From assembly GCA_945874825.1 (NCBI GenBank), contig CAMCIK010000011.1, positions 1 through 51,136 on the forward strand: 51,136 bases of DNA, written 5' to 3'. The translations under genes were made by a program, and so were the position numbers. The DNA comes from Phenylobacterium deserti. Lineage in GTDB: Bacteria > Pseudomonadota > Alphaproteobacteria > Caulobacterales > Caulobacteraceae. Positions 45,022 to 51,136 of the stretch are shown in pieces. Every line of letters begins with the position of its first letter. Within the stretch, counting starts at the first letter, position 1. A model generated the notes under the pieces. That model saw nothing but the letters and a program-made list of their open reading frames with translations. It had not been told where the DNA came from and made no database searches.

Positions 45022-46365
45022 TCACAGGCCAGACAGGGCGGTTGCGAGGCGGGCGTCCCAACCGTAGACATCGTCGAGATAGCCGATGCGACCGTCCGGC
45101 CCCGGGATCGCCGTCCAGTGGACGACATACAGGGGCTCCTGCCGGGTCAGGGAGATGCGCAGGGTCGCGCCCGTCGCGAGGTCCGCCTGCATCCGCTTCC
45201 CGCCCCGGCCCTGGGGGGCCAGCAGAAGGTCGGCCAGGACCTGGGGGGACTCCACCCGCATGCAGCCGTGGCTGAGATGGCGCTCCCGGCGGCGGAAAGC
45301 CTCCCGCACCGGGGTGTCGTGCAGGTAGACGCCAAAGGGACTGACGAGGTCGAACTTGACCAGTCCGAGGGCCGCCTTCGGTCCGGGCTGTTGCTGGAGG
45401 CGACCCCCGATGCGCACGTAATCGTTGCGCGCCAGGTAGCCGGGATCGCGAGCCGCCTTGGGGAGGATCTCCTCCCGGGCGATTCGGTCCGGGACGTTCC
45501 AGGGCGGGTTCAGCACGATGGCGTTGAGGCGGGAGGCGAAGATCGGCGTCGGGTCCTTGACCGAGCCGGGGATCACCCGGAAGGCGTGGACGATACGCCC
45601 GCCCCGGTAGAGGGCTCCGGTCGCCGCACCCGTGTCGACTTCCAGACGGTCCTCCGGCAGGGACCTCGGCATCCAGCGCCGCCGCTCCATGTTGGCGTCG
45701 ACCTGGGCGAGGCGGAATTCCGCCGGGGTGTTGAGATGACGGAGCGTCGCGGGGCCGAGGACGCCGTCAACGTCGAGATCGTTGCGAAGCTGGTAGTCGG
45801 ACAGGGCGCTGCGGAGGTCGGGATCGAAGCGGTCCGGCGCCGGGGCGCCGGAGGCGGCGTCGCCTTCCGCCTCCAGGCGACGCCGGAGCGCCAGGACCCC
45901 GGGGCCGATGTTGCCCTGTCGAAGAACTGGGCCTTCGGAAAGGCGGGGCCAGCCGCCCTGACCGATCACCTCGGAGAGATGGAGGCGAGTCCGCGCCAGG
46001 GCCGCATAGGCCTCGTCGCCGGGGGAGAGGGATCCGGCCCAGGCTTCGAGGCGGCCTGCGGCACGGGCCTCCGACATCTCGCGGTCGACCTGTCGCGGCG
46101 CGGCGGCCAGGGCCCAGAAGGGATCGATGTCGCCGGGCTTCACGGTCTGGCCAAGCTCCAGGGATGCGAGTCGCTCCACCCGGGTCCAGAGTTCGCCGTC
46201 GGGCATGGCGCGGTCAGGTTGCGCGCGCCCGGCCTTGGTGAAGGCCGACAGCAGGGCAGAGCGCTCCGACGGGGACAGGGAGAGGCCAGGGGGCGGCGTG
46301 GCCCCTGCGGGGGCGGTGCCCACAATCGCAAGGACCAGGACCAGCAAGGCGAACTTCAGTTTCAT
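45022..46365 (-). CDS. L,D-transpeptidase of the YcbB/LdtD type
   Basis: This 447-residue protein has a signal sequence (MKLKFALLVLVLAIVGTAPAGA) and acts in the periplasm. A peptidoglycan-binding region (about residues 150-210, RSALSDYQLRNDLDVDGVLG) is followed by the YkuD catalytic domain with HLSHGCMRVE, nucleophile Cys368. It makes 3-3 (mDAP-mDAP) crosslinks or attaches proteins to peptidoglycan. The MepK-like gene follows, so synthesis and cleavage of these bonds are encoded together. Confidence 0.93.
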   Translation of the reverse strand: MKLKFALLVLVLAIVGTAPAGATPPPGLSLSPSERSALLSAFTKAGRAQPDRAMPDGELWTRVERLASLELGQTVKPGDIDPFWALAAAPRQVDREMSEARAAGRLEAWAGSLSPGDEAYAALARTRLHLSEVIGQGGWPRLSEGPVLRQGNIGPGVLALRRRLEAEGDAASGAPAPDRFDPDLRSALSDYQLRNDLDVDGVLGPATLRHLNTPAEFRLAQVDANMERRRWMPRSLPEDRLEVDTGAATGALYRGGRIVHAFRVIPGSVKDPTPIFASRLNAIVLNPPWNVPDRIAREEILPKAARDPGYLARNDYVRIGGRLQQQPGPKAALGLVKFDLVSPFGVYLHDTPVREAFRRRERHLSHGCMRVESPQVLADLLLAPQGRGGKRMQADLATGATLRISLTRQEPLYVVHWTAIPGPDGRIGYLDDVYGWDARLATALSGL

Positions 46366-46528
46366 CGGGGGCTCCGCAGGCTACCGGCGACGCCGGCCAG
46401 CCCTGTCGCGGCGGAGGGTAGGCGGCCTCGGGGGCCGTCCGCAATGCCCGCGCCCCTCCAAGACCCCTTCCCTCCGCAGCGATACGGATGAAGGATGCGC
46501 GAAACACCTGACGGTGGGAGGATCGGAC

Positions 46529-47329
46529 ATGACGGATGCGCACGGGACCGGCAATCCGGAGGGATCGACCGACTGGGCCGCCCTGTCGGCGGAGCTCGAG
46601 CAGACCCTGCGCCTGCGCTCCATTCCCTTCGCCATGAAGATGTTCGAGCACCGGGCGGACATGGAGGCCATTCCCCGCATCCGCCGCCCCAGCGCCGTCC
46701 ACACCCTAGACCAGGTGGTGGGCCAGGCCTCGCGCCTGGGCTGGACGGTGGGCGTCACCGCGGAGGACCTCGTGGGTGCCCAGTGCCGGGCGGTAGTCGG
46801 CCTTGGCGGCGCCAAGACCGACGACTGGCGCTCGGGCCGGCACATGCAGGGGGTCTGGTTCGAGGATGAGGCCGGCGCGGCGGCGCACCAGGCGGCCATG
46901 CACTGCGTCCCGGACGGGCAGTTCGAGGCGCTTGCGGTCTCGCCCCTGGCCAGCGGGCGGCTCGGCGAACCCGACATCGCCCTCTTTTACGCGACGCCAG
47001 GCGCCATGATGTACTTCATCAATGGACTGCAATGGTCGGGCTACAAGCGGTTCGACTGGGGCGTAGTGGGCGAGTCCGCCTGCGCCGATTCCTGGGGCCG
47101 GGCCCTGACCACCCGGACGCCGAGCCTATCCATCCCGTGCTTTGCCGAGCGTCGCTACGGGGGAGTCCTCGATGATGAAATGCTGATGGCGACCCCGCCG
47201 GAATACCTCCTCAAGGCCCTCGCCGGCATGAAGGCCCTGGCGCGCAACGGCTTCCGCTATCCCTTCCCCCAGTACGGCGTGCAGCAGGACGTGCGCGCCG
47301 GCATGGCGGTGAGCTACGGGAACAGCTGA
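46529..47329 (+). CDS. DUF169 family protein
   Basis: This 266-residue protein has the DUF169 features: WAALSAELEQTLRLRSIPFAMKMF, the cysteine motif VGAQCRAVVGLG and the GYKRFDWGVVGESACADSWG segment. Several cysteines suggest metal or cluster binding, but no activity is established. ATG at 46529 is used, with GGAGGA about 10 bases upstream. It is divergent from the L,D-transpeptidase gene and transcribed alone. Confidence 0.85.
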   Translation: MTDAHGTGNPEGSTDWAALSAELEQTLRLRSIPFAMKMFEHRADMEAIPRIRRPSAVHTLDQVVGQASRLGWTVGVTAEDLVGAQCRAVVGLGGAKTDDWRSGRHMQGVWFEDEAGAAAHQAAMHCVPDGQFEALAVSPLASGRLGEPDIALFYATPGAMMYFINGLQWSGYKRFDWGVVGESACADSWGRALTTRTPSLSIPCFAERRYGGVLDDEMLMATPPEYLLKALAGMKALARNGFRYPFPQYGVQQDVRAGMAVSYGNS

Positions 47330-47336
47330 GTTCGCC

Positions 47337-47618
47337 TCAGGCGCGGCGGCGAAGCGCGTTGACGCCGAGGCCAGCCAGCATGACCGTGACGCCGCCGGCG
47401 AGGATGCCTGCAACCAAGGGCCCGGACAGGCCCGGGAGGGTGCCGAAGGCCGGTGACAGGGCGAACACGACACCCGCCCCGCAGACGCCCCCCACAGCGC
47501 CCAGAAGGGCGTTGCCGAAGGGGCCCGTGTCTGCGGACCGCAGCAGGTTGCACAGCATGCAGCCGCCGACGATCCCGCCGATGAAGTGAACCGTCAGTAC
47601 GAGAAAGCCCGCGCCCAT
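47337..47618 (-). CDS. Small membrane protein, unknown
   Basis: This 93-residue protein has two to three hydrophobic segments (GFLVLTVHFIGGIVGG, AVGGVCGAGVVFAL, GPLVAGILAGGVTVMLAGL). Glycine-rich helices recall GlsB/YeaQ-like proteins, but the signature is not certain. It converges with the DUF169 gene, with 7 bases between the stops. Confidence 0.7.
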   Translation of the reverse strand: MGAGFLVLTVHFIGGIVGGCMLCNLLRSADTGPFGNALLGAVGGVCGAGVVFALSPAFGTLPGLSGPLVAGILAGGVTVMLAGLGVNALRRRA

Positions 47619-47702
47619 TCGACCGGCCCCCTAAGGTCAATCAATCGTTACGAATTGTTCACAGGGCGGGGTGCAGGTCAATCGGGCCTCACTGGCTTGT
47701 GA

Positions 47703-49115
47703 TCACTTGAAGAGGTGGCCCCAGGTCTGGCGGAGATGGGCCTTCTGGACCTTTCCCATGGCGTTTCTTGGCAAGGTGTCCACGAAGATCACGCGCTTGG
47801 GGGTCTTGTAGGGCGCCAGCTGGCTGCGAAGTCTGGCGATGAGGTCGGCCTCGTCCAGAGCCGGGCCCTCTGCCTCGACCACTGCAACCACGCCCTCGCC
47901 GAAGTCGGGGTGGGGAACCCCGATCACGGCGCTCTCCCGGATCCCGGGCAACTCATCGAGGATCAGTTCCACCTCCTTCGGATAGACATTGTAGCCGCCG
48001 GAGATGATCAGGTCCTTGGCCCGGCCCGAGATCCAGAGCCGGCCGTCTGGATCGACCCGGCCGACATCGCCGGTGATGAAGAAGCCGTCCGCCGTGAATT
48101 CCTCCCGGGTCTTCTCCGGCATGCGCCAGTAACCCGAAAAGACGCTGGGGCCCTGGATCTCGATGACCCCGGTGGCTTCACCACCCCCTATGCGAAGTTC
48201 GACGCCCGGCAGGGGGTAGCCCACGGAACCGGCGATGCGGTCGCCCACGAGCGGATTGGTGGTGATGATCACCGCCTCGCTCATGCCATAGCGTTCAAGG
48301 ATCCGGTGGCCCGTCCTGACCTCGAAGGCCTCGAAGGCGCTCTCCAGGAGGGGTGCCGAGCCGCAGATGAACAGTCGCATGTGGGCCACCGCCTCCCGGG
48401 TCAGGCCCGGGTTGGCGAGGAGCCGGGTGTAGAAGGTCGGAACCCCCATCATGACCGTTGACCGGGACAGGCCTTCCAGGACGGCCGCATCCTCGAAGCG
48501 GTTGAGCCAGACCATGGGGCCGCCCGACAGGAAGGCGCAGTGGAGGGCCACGAATAGGCCGTGGACATGGAAGATGGGCAGGGCGTGCAGCAAGACGTCA
48601 TCCGGCGAAAAGCCCCAGGCTTCGTGCAAGGCCAGGGCGTTGGCGGCCAGGGCGCCGTGGGTCAGCATGGCCCCCTTGGAGCGTCCCGTGGTGCCGCTGG
48701 TGTAGATGATCGAGGCCAGGTCAGACGCCGCCCGGGGCTCCACCCGGGGGTCCGGTTCGAGAGCAGCTGCCTCTGTCACGAAGGCTCCGGCGTCCTGGAT
48801 GAAGACAGCGGGCTCGGCGTCCTTCAGGAAATAGTCCACCTCTGCAGGCGTGTAGGCCGCGTTCAGGGGCAGGAAGGCCGCACCGGCCCTCAAGGTCGCA
48901 AGATAAGTCACCACCGCGTCCACGGACTTCTCGACCTGCAGGGCGACCCGCTCGCCAGGCAAGGCGCCCCGCCGCCTCAGCAGGCTTGCGACCCGGGCGG
49001 TACGATCCTCCAGGTCGCCATAGCTGACCGGTTCCAGACCCGGTTGGAGAAAGCAGGGACGGCTCCGGTCCGACGGAAACCGGGACGCCAGAAGATCATA
49101 GAGATTGTCCGACAT
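47703..49115 (-). CDS. Malonyl-CoA synthetase (MatB-like AMP-forming ligase)
   Basis: This 470-residue ANL-superfamily ligase has the P-loop YTSGTTGRSKG at residues 138-148, RYGMSEAVII (A5 region), ISGRAKDLIISGGYNVYPKEVE and a C-terminal catalytic lysine in RNAMGKVQK. VEKSVDAVVTYLATLRAGAAFLPLN is the pattern of MatB, which makes malonyl-CoA from malonate. At 470 residues it is slightly shorter than usual MatB (about 500). ATG at 49115 (MSDNLYDLL) is chosen; other acyl substrates remain possible. Confidence 0.88.
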   Translation of the reverse strand: MSDNLYDLLASRFPSDRSRPCFLQPGLEPVSYGDLEDRTARVASLLRRRGALPGERVALQVEKSVDAVVTYLATLRAGAAFLPLNAAYTPAEVDYFLKDAEPAVFIQDAGAFVTEAAALEPDPRVEPRAASDLASIIYTSGTTGRSKGAMLTHGALAANALALHEAWGFSPDDVLLHALPIFHVHGLFVALHCAFLSGGPMVWLNRFEDAAVLEGLSRSTVMMGVPTFYTRLLANPGLTREAVAHMRLFICGSAPLLESAFEAFEVRTGHRILERYGMSEAVIITTNPLVGDRIAGSVGYPLPGVELRIGGGEATGVIEIQGPSVFSGYWRMPEKTREEFTADGFFITGDVGRVDPDGRLWISGRAKDLIISGGYNVYPKEVELILDELPGIRESAVIGVPHPDFGEGVVAVVEAEGPALDEADLIARLRSQLAPYKTPKRVIFVDTLPRNAMGKVQKAHLRQTWGHLFK

Positions 49116-49306
49116 GTTCCCTCCCCGGCCCGCATCCTCGGCAGCTTGGACGGTCTCGGCTAGCACACGGCCCCAAGGGCCCCAACCCCCTGTCCCCCGC
49201 ACCCGTTTCCAGCGCCTGCGCAGTCCAGCAGACCCAGCCCTCCATTGACAGGCGCGCCTCCAAGCCCCTCTCCTGCGAGCAGGCAATCATCGCCAGGAGG
49301 ACGGGT

Positions 49307-50104
49307 ATGGAGATCGGCGCGGTTCTGGCGGTCAATGCGGGCCTTTCGGCCGTCTGCTTCCTGGTCCTCTGGCGAGTGGCCATCGCCCTGAAGGACCCCA
49401 GCTTCATCGACAGTTGGTGGGGCGCGGGCATGGTGGTGATCGCGGTCTCCACCTACCTGCAGTCAGGCGGCGGCGCGCATGCAGTCCTGCTCACCCTTCT
49501 ATGCGCAGCCTGGGGTCTGCGGCTGGGGGTCTACCTCTTCTGGCGCTGGCGCCAGCACGGGGCCGACCGCCGCTATACCCGCATGATGGCCGACGCAAAG
49601 GAACAGAAGGGGTGGGACTTCGCCACGGCCAGCCTGATCTACGTCTTCTCACTCCAGGCGCTCTTGCAGTTCATCGTCTGCCTGCCGGTCCAGCTGGGCC
49701 AGTCCTCGGGACCGGCAAGCCTGGGTCCGCTGGCCTGGGCGGGTGCCGCACTGGCGGTGACCGGCATCCTCTTCGAGACGATCGGCGATGCCCAGCTGGT
49801 GCGTTTCAAGGCCAATCCGGACAATGCTGGCAAGGTGCTCGATACGGGACTGTGGCGCTACACGCGCCACCCCAACTACTTCGGCGACGCCTGCACCTGG
49901 TGGGGCCTCTACCTGATCGCCGCCGACACCGGCCTGCTGGGTGCCCTGTCCATCGTGGGTCCGGCCCTCCTGACCTTCCTGCTGACCCGCTGGAGTGGCG
50001 TGCCCACCACCGAAGGGTCCATGCGCCGGAAAAAGCCCGACTACGCCGACTATGTGGCGCGGACCTCCAGCTTTATTCCCATGCCGCCGAAGCGCGTGAG
50101 CTGA
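49307..50104 (+). CDS. DUF1295 membrane protein (steroid 5-alpha-reductase-like)
   Basis: This 265-residue protein has about six membrane helices. The C-terminal motif TGLWRYTRHPNYFGDACTWWGLYL and the last YADYVARTSSFIP are characteristic of the DUF1295/isoprenylcysteine methyltransferase-like superfamily. DNAGKVLDTG before it is also conserved. Exact reaction is unknown; reductase or methyltransferase activity is possible. The 3' end overlaps the convergent carotenoid oxygenase gene by 32 bases. Confidence 0.87.
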   Translation: MEIGAVLAVNAGLSAVCFLVLWRVAIALKDPSFIDSWWGAGMVVIAVSTYLQSGGGAHAVLLTLLCAAWGLRLGVYLFWRWRQHGADRRYTRMMADAKEQKGWDFATASLIYVFSLQALLQFIVCLPVQLGQSSGPASLGPLAWAGAALAVTGILFETIGDAQLVRFKANPDNAGKVLDTGLWRYTRHPNYFGDACTWWGLYLIAADTGLLGALSIVGPALLTFLLTRWSGVPTTEGSMRRKKPDYADYVARTSSFIPMPPKRVS

Positions 50105-51136
50105 AGCCGGGGATCATGTCCGGACCCGCCCAGACGGCGTGGGTCCCACTGGAAATCTTGTGCGGCAGGGCGATCCGGCAAATCGGACCGTCCTCAATCC
50201 GGCGGGCGTCCAGGAGGATGCATTCCGAAGCCTGACGGTTCTCGTCGATCAGGAAACTGACCAGGTATCCGTCATCCTCGGCGGTCGCATCCCGCCTCGG
50301 GGCGAAGGGGGCCTCGCTTGCGAAGACCCCCGGCGGCAGGCGGTACTCCGTGGTCGCCCCGGTCTCGAGGTCAGACTTTACAAATCCATTGAACAGGAAC
50401 CAGCCGGGCTCGGGCAGCGTGGAATAGGCATAGCGGTACTTAAGGCCAGCCCGACGGCCATTGATCATGCCGAACTCCATGATCCTGGGGTCCAGCCTTT
50501 CCTCCCGGGTCGAGCCGTCACGCAGGTTGAAGCGCCAGCGGTGCAGGTGCGGACGGAAGCTCATCTCATCCAGGTAGGCCATCATGTGGCCGAAGCCGGG
50601 TGGCGCGTCGGCCCTGGGCTGGGGCATGGGCTCGTCCTGGAAGTAGCCGTCCAGGACCACCTCGTCGCCGTCCTCGTAGGCGTTCAGCCAGTGAAGGACA
50701 TAGGTGGGAGCCGCCTCGAACCAGCGCGGCGTCCCGCCTTCCCGGGGCAGGATGGCGAACCGGCTGGGCAGGCCCTCGTGCAGGCGGACAGCGTGAATGC
50801 CCCGCGCCAGGAGGTCGGCGTCCCAGAACACCGGCAGGTCGTTCAGGATCACGTAGCGCTCGGTGAAGGCCATGTCGTGAGGCAGGCGCGGCCCGGGGAG
50901 ATCGATGGCCTGCAGGACCTTCAACCGGTTGTCTGCACCGACCAGCCCGTAATGCAGGTAGGGCGCATGCTTGGAGTAGTTGAAGAACATCAGCTCGCCG
51001 GTGCGCTCGTCCACCTTGGGATGGGCGGAGATCCCGTCGATGGGGGTCCAGCCCTCAACGCCCAGGGTCTCAAGGGTAATGGGATCCAGCCGGTAGCCCT
51101 CGCCGCACTGGTAGAAGGTCGAAAGGGCGGTCCCGG
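50073..51136 (-). CDS. Carotenoid oxygenase family protein, 5'-truncated by window
   Basis: The gene runs past the right edge. The visible 354 codons show iron-ligand histidines in ISAHPKVDERTGELMFF and in ITLP-like later loops (HDMAFTERYVILNDLPVF with His, LHWLNAYEDGDEVVLDG), the standard beta-propeller of carotenoid cleavage dioxygenases (RPE65/NOV type). It cleaves double bonds of carotenoids or stilbenes/lignin-derived compounds. Substrate cannot be told. The end of the coding region overlaps the DUF1295 gene. Confidence 0.88.
   Translation of the reverse strand, partial: GTALSTFYQCGEGYRLDPITLETLGVEGWTPIDGISAHPKVDERTGELMFFNYSKHAPYLHYGLVGADNRLKVLQAIDLPGPRLPHDMAFTERYVILNDLPVFWDADLLARGIHAVRLHEGLPSRFAILPREGGTPRWFEAAPTYVLHWLNAYEDGDEVVLDGYFQDEPMPQPRADAPPGFGHMMAYLDEMSFRPHLHRWRFNLRDGSTREERLDPRIMEFGMINGRRAGLKYRYAYSTLPEPGWFLFNGFVKSDLETGATTEYRLPPGVFASEAPFAPRRDATAEDDGYLVSFLIDENRQASECILLDARRIEDGPICRIALPHKISSGTHAVWAGPDMIPGFSSRASAAWE

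Noticed and set aside
44731..46491. A 586-codon open frame antisense to the L,D-transpeptidase
   Set aside because: No motif, and the opposite strand has an intact YkuD enzyme with a signal peptide.

Overview
The window is a contiguous piece of a high-GC alphaproteobacterial chromosome, most likely from the order Caulobacterales (Phenylobacterium or Caulobacter-like; this is inference from gene content, not a search). Supporting signs are a GTTC-N7-GTTC SOS box at recA, a DUF1476 (ATP synthase zeta-type inhibitor) gene inside the purine locus, promoters close to the Caulobacter TTGaCgS-N10-14-GCTANAWC type before purC and tRNA-Ser, and a eukaryote-like NADP isocitrate dehydrogenase.

Region 1 (1-7,295, all plus strand) is a sulfur and respiration cluster. 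It holds the end of a YeeE/YedE-type (DUF6691) transporter, a 1-Cys peroxiredoxin, a small DUF2892 membrane protein, a DUF442 phosphatase/rhodanese-like domain fused to a sulfide:quinone oxidoreductase, a SulP anion transporter, and a cyanide-insensitive bd oxidase (CioA, CioB and a 37-codon DUF2474 third subunit). The likely combined role is sulfide detoxification with a sulfide-resistant terminal oxidase. A SAM methyltransferase and a broken second methyltransferase follow (7,332-8,868).

Region 2 (8,869-10,700) looks like an insertion hot spot. An 88-bp sequence occurs twice (8,942-9,029 and 10,471-10,558). The second copy runs into the 3' end of a tRNA-Ser(GCU) gene. Between the copies lie a hypothetical gene and a HigBA toxin-antitoxin pair with an operator-like repeat cluster.

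Region 3 (10,700-35,800) is mostly housekeeping. It contains crotonase, gatB, gatA and gatC (with a small secreted protein between gatB and gatA), a doubly broken MgtC/DUF4010 gene, a SpoU RNA methyltransferase, an MFS transporter plus Rieske oxygenase pair, and the purine genes purB, purC, purS, purQ and purL. The purine genes are interrupted by DUF1476, an amino acid permease and a DUF4188 gene. Then come CinA, a class-C beta-lactamase-like hydrolase, BolA and Grx4, a thioesterase, a lipoprotein, rpsD, a DUF1254/DUF1214 protein, a TrmJ-type methyltransferase and icd. The purC leader holds a strong terminator-like hairpin with a U tract and a possible 19-residue leader peptide.

Region 4 (35,786-51,136) carries an S9 dipeptidyl peptidase, an SDR, alaS and recA in one direction. 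It continues with a class II aldolase, a secreted-looking EF-hand-like protein, an LdtD/MepK-like peptidoglycan pair, a DUF169 protein, a small membrane protein, a MatB-like malonyl-CoA synthetase, a DUF1295 membrane enzyme and a carotenoid oxygenase cut by the window end. No rRNA, CRISPR array, transposase or integrase was seen, and no gene-free stretch exceeds 300 bases.
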